This document shows, piece after piece, positions 7,805 to 17,137 of a DNA stretch of 64,000 nucleotides. The stretch covers positions 4,099,479-4,163,478 of the forward strand of contig NZ_JARKMX010000008.1 in the NCBI RefSeq assembly GCF_029360705.1. Direction: 5' to 3'. This DNA comes from Paraflavitalea pollutisoli. GTDB lineage: Bacteria; Bacteroidota; Bacteroidia; Chitinophagales; Chitinophagaceae. Below the pieces are notes generated by a model, which worked only from the letters and a program-made list of their open reading frames with translations, was not told the DNA's origin and ran no database searches. The position numbers were made by a program, and so were the translations under genes. Each line of letters opens with the position of its first letter. Positions within the stretch are counted from its first letter, which is position 1.

Positions 7805-9118
7805 ATGGAACTCGACAACACGACCTACAACGACTTGTCCATTTTTCAGCATGAGGAAGAATTCTCCATCTTTCACCGGTTGAATTTTACCCGTACGGTG
7901 GAAGGGCGTGAATGGCTGTTGAAGTTTTTCAAAAATCCCTTTAGCGAGCTACGTCAGATACAGGAAACGCAGCATATTATCCGCACCATCCACAGCAACC
8001 TGGAGCAATGGCCCATGACGATTACCAATGGTACGGTGATGGTCATCGAGCGCTTTTATGACAGCAATATTGATGCGATGCCGGGGGCCAATATGCTGAA
8101 TGCCCTCACCTATAAGATGTTTCACGCAGCCGACTTTTCGCTGGTACGCTATTCCCTCTCTCATTTTGCGGACTTTGCCCGGGGCATGCACCAGTTGATC
8201 GAGTTGTTTGACGACAGCAATACACCGGTATTGATCCGGTCTTACCTGCATCGTGCCAAAGACTTGCTGAATAAAAAAGAACTGGTAGAATTGCGGCAGC
8301 TGGCACCTGGCGCCAAGTTGAACCTGACCCAAACCATTTACTTCGGTGCCTATGTGCGGGATCATTTCAAATCGGCAGTATTTGAGCTGATCAATATCTA
8401 TGGTCGTTTCGACGCCTGGTATTCCATGGCTATTGCCATGCAGCAATTTGGGCTCAGCTTTCCTGAATTCGTGGTACAGGAGCAACCCCTGATCGATGCC
8501 CAACAACTATACCATATTCTGCTACCTGTACCCGTAGCCTACGACGTTCAGATGAGTAAGGAAAGCAATTTCGTATTCCTTACAGGAGCCAATATGGCAG
8601 GTAAGAGTACCTTCATCAAAGCAGTTGGCTCCTCCGTGTTCCTGGCGCACCTGGGTATGGGCGTACCTGCCAAGTCCATGCGACTTACCATCTTCGATGG
8701 TTTGCTCAGCAATATCAATGTGGTCGACAACATCGTGAAAGGCGAAAGCTATTTCTTCAATGAAGTGCAACGGATCCGCAATACCATCGTCAAGATCAAT
8801 GATGGCCGCAAATGGTTGGTATTGATCGACGAGCTCTTCAAAGGCACCAATGTACAGGATGCGATGAAGTGTTCGTATACGGTGATCCAGGGGTTGATCA
8901 AAATCAAGTCGGCGCTCTTTATCCTCTCCACCCACCTGTATGAGATCGGGGAAGACCTTCGCAAGTATCCCAATATATCTTTCCGTTATTTTGAAACGAC
9001 CGTCAACGGTGATCAACTCCACTTCAGCTACCAGTTGAAAGAAGGCGTCAGCAATGACCGGCTGGGCTACCTGATCTTAAAGCGGGAAAAGGTGGTGGAA
9101 CTACTGGAAAGGCTTTAG
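7805..9118 (+). CDS. MutS-related ATPase (short form, C-terminal domains)
   Basis: Protein of 437 residues with the MutS ATPase domain but no N-terminal mismatch-recognition domain. TGANMAGKST (about residues 260-269) is the Walker A loop in its MutS form, VLIDELFKGTN (about 339-349) the Walker B loop, and LSTHLYEIGEDL the switch/His segment. The first 240 residues are helical and resemble the MutS core/lever region. Such short MutS relatives are common in Bacteroidota and their role in repair or recombination is unsettled. It follows dihydroorotase by 18 bases, so an operon is likely. It is not the housekeeping mutS, which is about twice as long. Confidence 0.8.
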   Translation: MELDNTTYNDLSIFQHEEEFSIFHRLNFTRTVEGREWLLKFFKNPFSELRQIQETQHIIRTIHSNLEQWPMTITNGTVMVIERFYDSNIDAMPGANMLNALTYKMFHAADFSLVRYSLSHFADFARGMHQLIELFDDSNTPVLIRSYLHRAKDLLNKKELVELRQLAPGAKLNLTQTIYFGAYVRDHFKSAVFELINIYGRFDAWYSMAIAMQQFGLSFPEFVVQEQPLIDAQQLYHILLPVPVAYDVQMSKESNFVFLTGANMAGKSTFIKAVGSSVFLAHLGMGVPAKSMRLTIFDGLLSNINVVDNIVKGESYFFNEVQRIRNTIVKINDGRKWLVLIDELFKGTNVQDAMKCSYTVIQGLIKIKSALFILSTHLYEIGEDLRKYPNISFRYFETTVNGDQLHFSYQLKEGVSNDRLGYLILKREKVVELLERL

Positions 9119-9255
9119 CACCTTCCCGGTTTGCGGTCCAGAGAAGAAGCTGGTACGATAACCCTATCAGCCAGCGCCATCTCTTCCGCCGCCGTTCTTC
9201 ATTATCGCCATCCTGCCTTGTCGTTTTGCCCTATCTTCATTGGCAAATCTCCGGT

Positions 9256-10854
9256 ATGAAGCGAATCTCTTGGCTTTTTCTATTTGTTGTCGTGCTTAAT
9301 AATGTCCGTGCGCAGCAACCTGGCGCGCCGATCGATGTGTTGCAATATAGGTTTGCCCTGACTTTGAGTGACCAGTACAACAGCATCAGCGGAAAAGCCA
9401 CCATCGATGTGCAGGGATTGAAAAACGTTTCCTCCATCAGTTTTGACCTCACTGCCAAACGCGCCGATGGCAAAGGTATGACCGTACAACAGGTGAAAGC
9501 AGGTGGCCAGGCGGTAACTTTCCGCCAGTCGGAAGCATTGGTTCACATAGACTCGCCCCTCAAGACCGGCGAAAAGATCACTTACGAGATCAGCTACGAA
9601 GGAATTCCCACAGATGGTCTTATCATCGACAAGAATAAATACCAGAGCCGTGGATTCTTTGCCGACAACTGGCCCAACCGGGCACACAACTGGCTGCCTT
9701 GCATCGATCATCCAGCAGATAAAGCCCCGGTCGATTTCCTCGTCACCGCCCCTGTCCACTACCAGGTGGTCGCTAATGGTATCCAGGTGGAAGAAACCAT
9801 TTTGCCCAATAACCTCAAGCTGACCCATTACCGGGAAACGACTCCCCTGCCCATGAAGATCATGGTGATCGGCGTGGCCGATTTTGCCGTACAGTATGCC
9901 GGCGATGTTCAATGCATTCCTGTATACAGTTGGGTTTATCCGGAAGACAAAGAAAAGGGGTTCTACGACTACGCACAGGCTACTGAAATATTACCTTATT
10001 TTATTAAAAACGTGGGGCCTTACGGCTATAAGAAGCTGGCCAATGTTCAATCCAAGACCATGTTTGGTGGCCTCGAGAATGCAGGCGCTATCTTTTATTC
10101 AGAGAACTCTGTGACCGGCACCCGAAAATCTGAATCGTTGTTGACGCACGAGATCGCCCACCAATGGTTTGGTGATATGGCCACCGAGACCGAATGGGCA
10201 CATATCTGGCTGAGTGAAGGTTTTGCGACCTATATGACGATCCTATACTTCGAACATAAATACGGGAAAGACACTGCTGATCATATGCTGCGTGAGGACC
10301 GCATGCAAACGGTCAGTTATTTCAAACGCAGTCAGCAACCCGTTGTAGATACCAGTGCCAAAGATTATATGACACTCCTTAATCCCAACTCGTACCAGAA
10401 AGGTGGCTGGGTATTGCACATGCTTCGCCAGGAACTGGGTGACTCGATATTCTGGAAAGGCATCCGCGCCTACTACGCGCGCTTTGCGGGGAAGAATGCT
10501 TCTACCGATGATCTGCGGCAGAGTATGGAAACTGTATCGGGCAAAGACCTGCGTACGTTTTTCCAGCAATGGCTTTTTTCGCCCGGTCAGCCGTCATTGG
10601 ATATTACCTACCGGTACCAACAGGACCGTAAATCAATCGCGCTTACTGTAAAGCAACAACAGGCCAACCTGTTTGCCTTTCCGCTCGAGCTGTCTTTTTA
10701 CGGAGCCAACCATCGGTTATTATTCAACAAGACCATCCGGGTCACGAAAAAAGAAGAGACCTTTTCGATACCGGCTACAGGGCCTGTGGAACAGGTAGTA
10801 GCCGACCCGGCTGTTCGGCTGCTGTACGAAGGAACAGTGAAAGCTGCCCAATAA
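9256..10854 (+). CDS. M1-family zinc aminopeptidase, secreted
   Basis: Peptidase that removes N-terminal residues, probably in the periplasm. The ATG at 9256 gives a clean signal peptide (MKRISWLF, hydrophobic core, VRAQQ); a start ten codons earlier would spoil it. The M1 N-terminal beta-domain comes first, then the GGLENAGAI substrate-binding loop (about residues 272-280), then the zinc site HEIAHQWFG with the third ligand in WLSEGFATY 18 residues later. The C-terminal part ends with a short beta domain, so at 532 residues it lacks the long helical domain of PepN. It is transcribed alone, with comM following in the same direction about 80 bases on. Confidence 0.9.
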   Translation: MKRISWLFLFVVVLNNVRAQQPGAPIDVLQYRFALTLSDQYNSISGKATIDVQGLKNVSSISFDLTAKRADGKGMTVQQVKAGGQAVTFRQSEALVHIDSPLKTGEKITYEISYEGIPTDGLIIDKNKYQSRGFFADNWPNRAHNWLPCIDHPADKAPVDFLVTAPVHYQVVANGIQVEETILPNNLKLTHYRETTPLPMKIMVIGVADFAVQYAGDVQCIPVYSWVYPEDKEKGFYDYAQATEILPYFIKNVGPYGYKKLANVQSKTMFGGLENAGAIFYSENSVTGTRKSESLLTHEIAHQWFGDMATETEWAHIWLSEGFATYMTILYFEHKYGKDTADHMLREDRMQTVSYFKRSQQPVVDTSAKDYMTLLNPNSYQKGGWVLHMLRQELGDSIFWKGIRAYYARFAGKNASTDDLRQSMETVSGKDLRTFFQQWLFSPGQPSLDITYRYQQDRKSIALTVKQQQANLFAFPLELSFYGANHRLLFNKTIRVTKKEETFSIPATGPVEQVVADPAVRLLYEGTVKAAQ

Positions 10855-10872
10855 GGCCTCCACAACAAGCCG

Positions 10873-10899
10873 TTGTATTATATATTTTATTTATCTTTC
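10873..10899 (+). promoter_or_regulatory. Putative promoter of comM/yifB
   Basis: TTG at 10873-10875, 16 bases, then TATCTTTC at 10892-10899 (seven of eight positions of TAnnTTTG). The spacing is shorter than the usual 19-20. It lies 33 bases before the ATG. Confidence 0.35.
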
Positions 10900-10932
10900 T
10901 GCTCCAACCAGTAAGATAAATAGCCAGTATCC

Positions 10933-12474
10933 ATGCTTGTAAAAACATTTGGAAGCGCCGTTTATGGCGTAGAGGCCACCACGATTACGGTTGAAGTGAA
11001 TGAAATGAGTGGGGCTGATTATCATATTGTAGGTCTGCCCGATAGCGCCGTTAAAGAAAGTCTTCAACGGGTAGAAAGTGCGCTTAAAAGCAATAACTAT
11101 TTTATGCCCCGCCGTAAGCTGGTGGTCAATCTGGCGCCGGCGGACATACGCAAATCCGGATCGGCCTTCGATCTACCCATCGCCATCGGTACGCTGGCTG
11201 CCTCCGAACAGCTGACAGCCCCGGAAAAGATCAGGGACTATGTAATCATGGGAGAGCTCAGCCTGGACGGGACCGTGCAATCCATTCGCGGCGCCCTGCC
11301 GATCGCTATCACCACCAGGCGGGAAAAATTCAAAGGGCTCATTTTACCCAAGCAAAATGCGCGTGAAGCGGCCATCGTCAACAACCTGCCTGTTTACGGT
11401 GTGGAACACCTGCAGGAAGTTGTACAGTTTTTCGAGGATACTACTTCTCTCCAACCCGTATCGGTCAATACACGGGATGAGTTCTTTAACGCCAACGAGG
11501 CCTTCGAATCCGACTTTGCAGATGTCAAAGGGCAGGAAAATACGAAGCGTGCGATGGAGATTGCCGCGGCTGGTGGTCACAATGCGATCCTGATCGGTCC
11601 ACCGGGTGCCGGCAAAACGATGCTGGCTAAACGACTGCCAACCATTCTGCCACCATTGTCATTGGCTGAGGCATTGGAAACAACCAAGATCCATTCGGTG
11701 GCTGGCAGGCTTCCCGAGCATTCGATGTTGATTGCCCGGCGTCCTTTTCGTTCGCCGCACCATACGGTTAGTGATGTAGCCCTGGTAGGGGGAGGCAGTG
11801 TACCCCAGCCCGGCGAAATATCGTTGGCGCATAATGGTGTATTGTTCCTGGATGAGCTGCCAGAGTTCAAACGGTCGGTGCTGGAAGTAATGCGCCAGCC
11901 TATTGAAGAACGACGAGTCAGTATTTCAAGGGCCCGGATGGTGGTCGATTTTCCGGCCAGTTTTATCCTGATTGCTGCGATGAATCCATGCATCTGCGGA
12001 TTTTACAACCATCCTACCCGCGAATGCACCTGCCCGCCTGGCCATATACAGAAATACTTGAGTAAGATATCGGGGCCGCTGCTGGATCGTATCGATCTGC
12101 ACGTGGAGGTAACTCCGGTAGGATTTTCGGATTTAGAGGCACAACATAGTGGTGAACCTTCTTCCTTAATACGGGATCGTGTTATACGTGCCAGGGAGTG
12201 GCAAACTGAACGATTCAAGGACCATCCGGGTATATATTGCAACGCACAAATGGGTACAAGTCTGCTACGGCAAATATGTACATTGAACACAATTGGTCAA
12301 CAGTTATTGAGGACAGCCATGGAGAAGCTCGATCTTTCCGCCCGCGCTTATGATCGTATCTTAAAGGTAAGCAGAACGATTGCCGATTTATCTGCCTGCG
12401 AAGCCATTGGCCCGGAGCATGTTGCGGAGGCAATCCAGTACAGAAGCCTGGACCGGGATGGATGGGGTAAATAA
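10933..12474 (+). CDS. YifB/ComM-family Mg-chelatase-like AAA+ ATPase
   Basis: Cytoplasmic AAA+ protein of 513 residues. In competent bacteria ComM is a branch-migration helicase for DNA uptake by transformation. The N-terminal Lon-protease-like domain (about residues 20-150) lacks a protease active site. GPPGAGKTMLAKRLP (about 220-234) is Walker A, and NGVLFLDELPEF (about 300-311) is Walker B. AAMNPCICG with a following cysteine cluster (ECTCPPGH) is the family's zinc-like motif. The C-terminal helical domain is complete. No competence genes adjoin it. The gene is convergent with the polysaccharide priming transferase, with a hairpin between them. Confidence 0.85.
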   Translation: MLVKTFGSAVYGVEATTITVEVNEMSGADYHIVGLPDSAVKESLQRVESALKSNNYFMPRRKLVVNLAPADIRKSGSAFDLPIAIGTLAASEQLTAPEKIRDYVIMGELSLDGTVQSIRGALPIAITTRREKFKGLILPKQNAREAAIVNNLPVYGVEHLQEVVQFFEDTTSLQPVSVNTRDEFFNANEAFESDFADVKGQENTKRAMEIAAAGGHNAILIGPPGAGKTMLAKRLPTILPPLSLAEALETTKIHSVAGRLPEHSMLIARRPFRSPHHTVSDVALVGGGSVPQPGEISLAHNGVLFLDELPEFKRSVLEVMRQPIEERRVSISRARMVVDFPASFILIAAMNPCICGFYNHPTRECTCPPGHIQKYLSKISGPLLDRIDLHVEVTPVGFSDLEAQHSGEPSSLIRDRVIRAREWQTERFKDHPGIYCNAQMGTSLLRQICTLNTIGQQLLRTAMEKLDLSARAYDRILKVSRTIADLSACEAIGPEHVAEAIQYRSLDRDGWGK

Positions 12475-12499
12475 AAAGGCCTGCACAAGGCAGGCCCGA
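12475..12499 (-). terminator. Intrinsic terminator between convergent genes
   Basis: GGCCTGC (12478-12484) pairs with GCAGGCC (12490-12496) across a five-base loop. On the minus strand a T-run follows, so it ends the sugar transferase transcript. It begins directly after the comM/yifB stop and may also slow that transcript. Confidence 0.7.
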
Positions 12500-12520
12500 A
12501 CTTTAAACTATAAAGTGATA

Positions 12521-13288
12521 TTAGTTAAGACTTCTAAAGGAGGTTGCCCACTTTTTGGGGGTAGTTGCTTCTCCGGCTTTTACTTCGGCTGAATCAACAA
12601 ACTTGGCAAAGATCATTTTAAAGGTCTGTGCAGCAGTCTTTCGCACGATGCGCATATCCAGCCAGAAGTTGGCATTACGAATATAAAACGCATCGAACTG
12701 ATAACGATGAAACACATCTTCAAAGTTCTTGGTAGGGCCACGAAAACCTTTCACCTGCGCTAATCCAGTAATGCCGGGTTTCAGTGTATTTCGGAACTTA
12801 TAGTTGTGTACGACAGATGAAAAGGCATTACAATCTGAATGCATATGAGGGCGTGGGCCAACGATACTCATTTGGCCCATCAGCACATTGAAGAACTGGG
12901 GAAATTCATCCAGGTTGGATTTACGCAGGAAGTTACCGATGCGGGTAATACGGCGGTCGTTTTCGGTGGCTTGCTTTACATTGGCCTGATCATTCACTAC
13001 CATTGTCCTGAATTTCAAGCACTTAAAGCTCCTACCCCAACGACCAACGCGACGTTGTATAAAAAATACGGGTCCGGTAGAATCCAGCTTTATCAGGAGA
13101 GCTATCAGAGGAACCAGCCAACTTAGAAGGAATATAATTACCAGGGAGGAAAGTAAAATGTCAAATACGCGCTTGAAAAAGAAGTAGTTGCGCTTCTCGG
13201 TAAGATAGGTTCTTAAGGCGTTCGTCTCAACAGATACTCCAGTCTTTTTTTCAAAGGACTGGACTTTGGAGAAGGTCGTTATCATCAT
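12521..13288 (-). CDS. Polyprenyl-phosphate sugar-1-phosphate transferase (priming enzyme)
   Basis: Starts surface-glycan assembly by moving a sugar-1-phosphate from a nucleotide sugar to undecaprenyl phosphate in the inner membrane. [19 protein letters not shown] (about residues 39-57) is the re-entrant membrane helix. [17 protein letters not shown] and KFRTM follow, then the catalytic region [27 protein letters not shown] (about 137-163) and [12 protein letters not shown]. At 255 residues it is the short form with only the catalytic domain (WbaP/EpsL-like), without the extra membrane segments of WcaJ. It stands at the left border of the polysaccharide locus, facing away from it. The specific sugar is unknown. 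Confidence 0.85.
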   Translation of the reverse strand: MMITTFSKVQSFEKKTGVSVETNALRTYLTEKRNYFFFKRVFDILLSSLVIIFLLSWLVPLIALLIKLDSTGPVFFIQRRVGRWGRSFKCLKFRTMVVNDQANVKQATENDRRITRIGNFLRKSNLDEFPQFFNVLMGQMSIVGPRPHMHSDCNAFSSVVHNYKFRNTLKPGITGLAQVKGFRGPTKNFEDVFHRYQFDAFYIRNANFWLDMRIVRKTAAQTFKMIFAKFVDSAEVKAGEATTPKKWATSFRSLN

Positions 13289-13740
13289 GCGTTAATAGTG
13301 CTTTTCCATCCCAAACGGGAAGGCCATTCAATAATAATTTGGTTTCTACTTACGCCTTTCTACGTGCAAAGAAAGCAAATTTTGTTAACATTCAATTATA
13401 TAGCGTCCCAATATTTGTTAAAATTGATGTTCTAACGAATACCCACACCATATTAACCAAAGTCTTCAAGCATTGACATTTCAGGAATCCATAACGTTGC
13501 TTGGTTCGTTTTATTTTTGCCAGTCTAAGAATTATAGATAATTCAGCAATAATTCCTTGTTTGCACCGTGCTAACATAACTATCAATCCTTGTGTTTAAG
13601 AAACGTGCCAAATCCTATATTTGCCCGGTTTTCGCAAATAAAGAACAGATAATTCACTAAACTTTGGCAGGTTACAGATCAGGAAAAAATAAGCCAGGCC
13701 AGTTCTTTACTGCGATAACAAATACCATAAGGCAATAATC
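13289..13740. other. Divergent intergenic region at the polysaccharide locus border
   Basis: About 450 AT-rich bases lie between the priming transferase (leftward) and the rightward polysaccharide genes. A TAnnTTTG box occurs at 13616-13623. A 64-codon leftward frame at 13392-13586 has no features of a gene. I see no repeats or RNA gene. Confidence 0.5.
13616..13623 (+). promoter_or_regulatory. Putative -7 box upstream of the polysaccharide genes
   Basis: TATATTTG is an exact match to TAnnTTTG. The nearest TTG (13590-13592) is 23 bases upstream, a little far. A leader of about 110 bases would precede the methyltransferase ATG at 13741. Confidence 0.4.
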
Positions 13741-14532
13741 ATGAATTGGAAAGAAAAGTTAAAATCCGTCATCCGAAGAATAACCCAATCCAGTCCCTGG
13801 ACGGGTAATTACACCAGCTGGGAAGACGCTCTTCGGCATACCAGCGGGTATGATGCACCAGCTATTCTGGAGAAGGTCAAAGAAGCCACTTTACAAGTCA
13901 AAAGGGGTGACGCGGTGTACGAACGTGATTCAGTTCTTTTCGACAAAATCGAATATTCATGGCCGCTTTTGGCTAATCTGCTATTTGTGGCTAGCCGTAA
14001 CAAACAATCGCTGAAAGTTGTAGACTTTGGAGGCGCTCTGGGCAGCTCTTATTTCCAAAATCGCTCTTACCTGGCTCATCTAAAACACCTTGAATGGAAT
14101 GTTGTAGAACAGGAAAATTTCGTTTCTGCTGGCCGTGCTCACCTGCAGGACAGCACGCTGCGCTTTTTCTATTCGGTAGAAGAATACCTAACGTTGCACG
14201 GCACCCCCGATGTAATATTGTTATCCTGCACGCTGCCCTATATCGAAAGGCCCTATCAGCTTTTGGAGCAATTGCTATCGTATAATATTCCCTTCCTCCT
14301 GATCGATTCTACCTATTTCAATAACGTAGCCTCAGACCGGCTTTCTGTACAAAAGATCCCCCCAGCCATTTATAAAGCATCCTACCCTGCTTGGTTCCTG
14401 AACTACACCAGGATAAAGCAACTAGTTGAGAAAAATTATAGTGTTCATACCGAACACCAGAATGACCTGTTTATCGTTCTGGATGGCGTCAGAATACCTT
14501 ATCGTGGATTATTGGCTGAAAGGCGCCAATAA
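13741..14532 (+). CDS. Putative methyltransferase, TIGR04325-like family
   Basis: Protein of 263 residues resembling the small methyltransferase family found in surface-polysaccharide loci. GNYTSWEDAL near the N-terminus (about residues 23-32), YERDSVLFDKIEYSWPLLA (about 60-78), the SAM-site-like VVDFGGALGSSYFQ (about 92-105) and WNVVEQ mark it. It probably methylates a sugar or carries out a related transfer on the glycan. The acceptor is unknown. It is the first gene right of the locus border. A gap of 288 bases separates it from the Wzz-like gene, so it may be its own transcript. Confidence 0.7.
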   Translation: MNWKEKLKSVIRRITQSSPWTGNYTSWEDALRHTSGYDAPAILEKVKEATLQVKRGDAVYERDSVLFDKIEYSWPLLANLLFVASRNKQSLKVVDFGGALGSSYFQNRSYLAHLKHLEWNVVEQENFVSAGRAHLQDSTLRFFYSVEEYLTLHGTPDVILLSCTLPYIERPYQLLEQLLSYNIPFLLIDSTYFNNVASDRLSVQKIPPAIYKASYPAWFLNYTRIKQLVEKNYSVHTEHQNDLFIVLDGVRIPYRGLLAERRQ

Positions 14533-14757
14533 CTCAGCTTAAACAATGGTAATCAACAGGTTTAAAGAATGCAACTAACACCATGGTCGGGCATAAGAAG
14601 GTGAAAGATTAACGAATCATTATGTTTAATCAGTCCAAACAATATTTCAGAAAAATGGCGGTATCTCGCCGGACAAGGTTGGAAGATGTGATCCGCCAGT
14701 AGCTTCCGACTGGTTATGCCACGCGCCATGCGTTCAGTACCAATCGATTATTTTTCC

Positions 14758-14765
14758 TAATTTTG
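14758..14765 (+). promoter_or_regulatory. Putative -7 box upstream of the Wzz-like gene
   Basis: TAATTTTG matches TAnnTTTG exactly, 55 bases before the ATG at 14821. No TTG at the usual distance is present. This may be the main promoter of the long rightward polysaccharide operon. Confidence 0.4.
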
Positions 14766-14820
14766 CCGCCTTATTGTGGTTTCTTCAATAAGTTGCAAGC
14801 GTTCCCCTTAAAAAATCATT

Positions 14821-15717
14821 ATGCCTGATAATAACACTAACCCCGACGATCAAATTAGTTTTGCGACACTTCGGTTAAGCATCCGCTACCTGCTCATAGG
14901 ATTTTTCAGGTTTTGCAGCTTTATTCAGCTCGTTATCGATAAGGGGCGATTCATCATGCTGGCTGGATTTCTGGTCGGCGTAATTCCCGGCATATTGTAT
15001 TACTATCAAAGCCCCAAGTACTACAAAGGGTCAATGATCCTGACATCTACGAAACTCTATAAAAAGACTTTTGCAGACATTGTGGAGCAACTTAATAACG
15101 TATCCTCCAGCGGCATGTCCAGTTCCTTGTCCAGGGAACTCAATATTTCTCCCGACATCGCCAAAGAGATCCGGTATTTTGATACCAAAAACACCTTTGA
15201 CAAGCCGCTGAAAGAAGACACCTCTACTAAACTAAACCAGCCTTTCAAAATAGTAATTGGTCTCAACAACGCCGATTCCATCGCCCGGATGCAGGAAGCA
15301 TTATTGGCCTATTTGAATAACAGACCTCAGTTAAAACATATCAGGGAGCAGGAGTCGCTCATCTATACGGCCAAATTAAAACAACTTGACAGCGAACTGG
15401 CTAACATCGATTCACTAAAGCGTGAATTCAATAAATTTCTCGCTACCTCAAAAATCAACGCTACAGTGTACAGCAGTGCTATTAATCCTGCCGAGATTTA
15501 TGAGCAATCGATCAATCTATTACGCGAGCGGGAGTACACGCAAAGACTACTAACCATTGAAAACAACGCAGTATCCCTGTTAGACGGGTTCAAAGTGAGT
15601 GTATCTACCAGGCCCATTTCATTGATAAGACTCATTTTGATCACAGGCACCCTGGGTGTTATGCTAGGTTTTACCATATCCTTCTTGCTCGAAACCCGAA
15701 AAAAGGTTGTGCAATGA
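14821..15717 (+). CDS. Wzz-like polysaccharide co-polymerase (chain-length protein)
   Basis: Inner-membrane protein of 298 residues with the layout of chain-length regulators. A cytoplasmic N-terminus is followed by one membrane helix (about residues 43-60, FIMLAGFLVGVIPGILYYY), a large periplasmic part with coiled-coil character (YTAKLKQLDSELANIDSLKREFNKF about 180-204) and a second membrane helix close to the C-terminus (about 263-288). There is no cytoplasmic tyrosine-kinase domain as in Wzc/BY-kinases. It sets polymer length together with a Wzy-type polymerase. The flippase gene follows about 100 bases downstream. Confidence 0.7.
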   Translation: MPDNNTNPDDQISFATLRLSIRYLLIGFFRFCSFIQLVIDKGRFIMLAGFLVGVIPGILYYYQSPKYYKGSMILTSTKLYKKTFADIVEQLNNVSSSGMSSSLSRELNISPDIAKEIRYFDTKNTFDKPLKEDTSTKLNQPFKIVIGLNNADSIARMQEALLAYLNNRPQLKHIREQESLIYTAKLKQLDSELANIDSLKREFNKFLATSKINATVYSSAINPAEIYEQSINLLREREYTQRLLTIENNAVSLLDGFKVSVSTRPISLIRLILITGTLGVMLGFTISFLLETRKKVVQ

Positions 15718-15814
15718 ACATAAGCCAACAATTCATATCCTATTCTTTGAATAATGCTGAATCAGCTTGGGTTTTAAACTGTCATTCCCACGCCACATTC
15801 TAACTGTTCCTTTC

Positions 15815-17125
15815 ATGAAGAAGGTTTTAACTGATAAAATGTACAGGTGGCTGGACAAATACCGGAATAACAGTTTTCTGAAAAGGATTTCTACCTTATT
15901 GATCGTAGACATTCTCGTAAGAGCTTCCAACATTGTTTTACTACCCGTATACCTGCGACTGATGTCGCAGGAGGAGTATGGAGTATATAATTACTGTCTG
16001 TCCATCGTCACAGCTTTCTCCGTATTGCTGAACTTCGGGTTATATGTATCTCAAAGCAAGTACTACTCGGATGCCCATTCGGATGAACAACGAAAGGTTG
16101 TAATATTCAATATATTCTTTTCGGTCACGACCCTGATGGCAATTATCCTGCTGCCCATCTATCTGTTCAAGCTTGACTACAGGATCATTGGCCTTTTGTT
16201 TAAAAATGACGCCAACTACCCTTTGTACCGATGGTCCATCCTGCTTGCCTTGGTCGTATCGGCCTATACTGTGATCTTGTCCAATTTCTATGTAATAACG
16301 GAGAAGATTAGGTTATTCCGGAAGTACAATATTTTTAGGTTAATCGGGGTGCATCTGGTGGTGCTGCTGGCGTTGGCCTTTATCAAAGAAGATAAGATCG
16401 GTATCAGGTTGCTCTATACTTATATTGTTGAGTTGGCCATCATTCTGCTATTTTCCGGAAACTATATTAAGGAGATGATCCCCCGAATTGACTGGAAGAT
16501 CGTTCGAAGCTCCCTGAAATTAGGTATACCGGTTATGATCTCTGCCATATGGGCCATGTTCAGTAATAATGGCGAGAAATTTTTTCTGGAGAAACATGGC
16601 TCGGCACAGGACTTATCCTGCTACTATCTGGCATTTGCTATATCCAACCTGATCATTATGGTGACCCAATCAGTACAAAACGTTTGGATGCCACGTTTTC
16701 TCAAGGAAAAGGATATCAGAAAAAACATACGTGACACTAAACAACTTATTCTCAAGCTTTGCGCAGCCTTGGCCGGTCTATCCATATTATTACTATTTGG
16801 TCTCTATCTGGCGTTACAATGGAGGATCATATCCCCCGATTACTGGTTAACTATCTACATATTGCCCATTCTGTTGCTGGGGCAGATCATCAATGGTGCA
16901 CTGATCATATACGTAAACTATTTCATTTATCTTGAAAAAACACATTGGGGCTTACTGATAGGGATTGCAACTTCCGTTGTTGGCCTGCTATGTGGATATT
17001 TCCTGGTCGCGATCTGGAACGTATTTGGGGCAGCGCTTGTTTACCTCTGCGTTCAATTGGTTTATTCATTATTGTATTACCTGGTAGTTAACCGCAGCTT
17101 AAAAGCCAGATTACTGGCTGCTTAA
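15815..17125 (+). CDS. Wzx-type polysaccharide flippase
   Basis: Multi-span inner-membrane protein (about 436 residues) of the MOP/polysaccharide-transport family that flips lipid-linked repeat units to the periplasm. The N-terminal FLKRISTLLIVDILVRASNIVLLPVYLRLMSQEEYGVYNY is the typical first helix pair (LPVYLR and the following G-Y). About 12 hydrophobic segments follow. I chose ATG 15815; the frame could extend to a TTG 16 codons upstream, but the added residues are not membrane-like. It is in the same operon as the Wzz-like gene and is followed by the amide-ligase-like gene after 12 bases. Confidence 0.85.
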   Translation: MKKVLTDKMYRWLDKYRNNSFLKRISTLLIVDILVRASNIVLLPVYLRLMSQEEYGVYNYCLSIVTAFSVLLNFGLYVSQSKYYSDAHSDEQRKVVIFNIFFSVTTLMAIILLPIYLFKLDYRIIGLLFKNDANYPLYRWSILLALVVSAYTVILSNFYVITEKIRLFRKYNIFRLIGVHLVVLLALAFIKEDKIGIRLLYTYIVELAIILLFSGNYIKEMIPRIDWKIVRSSLKLGIPVMISAIWAMFSNNGEKFFLEKHGSAQDLSCYYLAFAISNLIIMVTQSVQNVWMPRFLKEKDIRKNIRDTKQLILKLCAALAGLSILLLFGLYLALQWRIISPDYWLTIYILPILLLGQIINGALIIYVNYFIYLEKTHWGLLIGIATSVVGLLCGYFLVAIWNVFGAALVYLCVQLVYSLLYYLVVNRSLKARLLAA

Positions 17126-17137
17126 ATAGCCTAATCA

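Noticed and set aside
13392-13586. Leftward 64-codon frame in the polysaccharide locus border
   Set aside because: AT-rich intergenic DNA; the translation has no natural pattern and no neighbour link.
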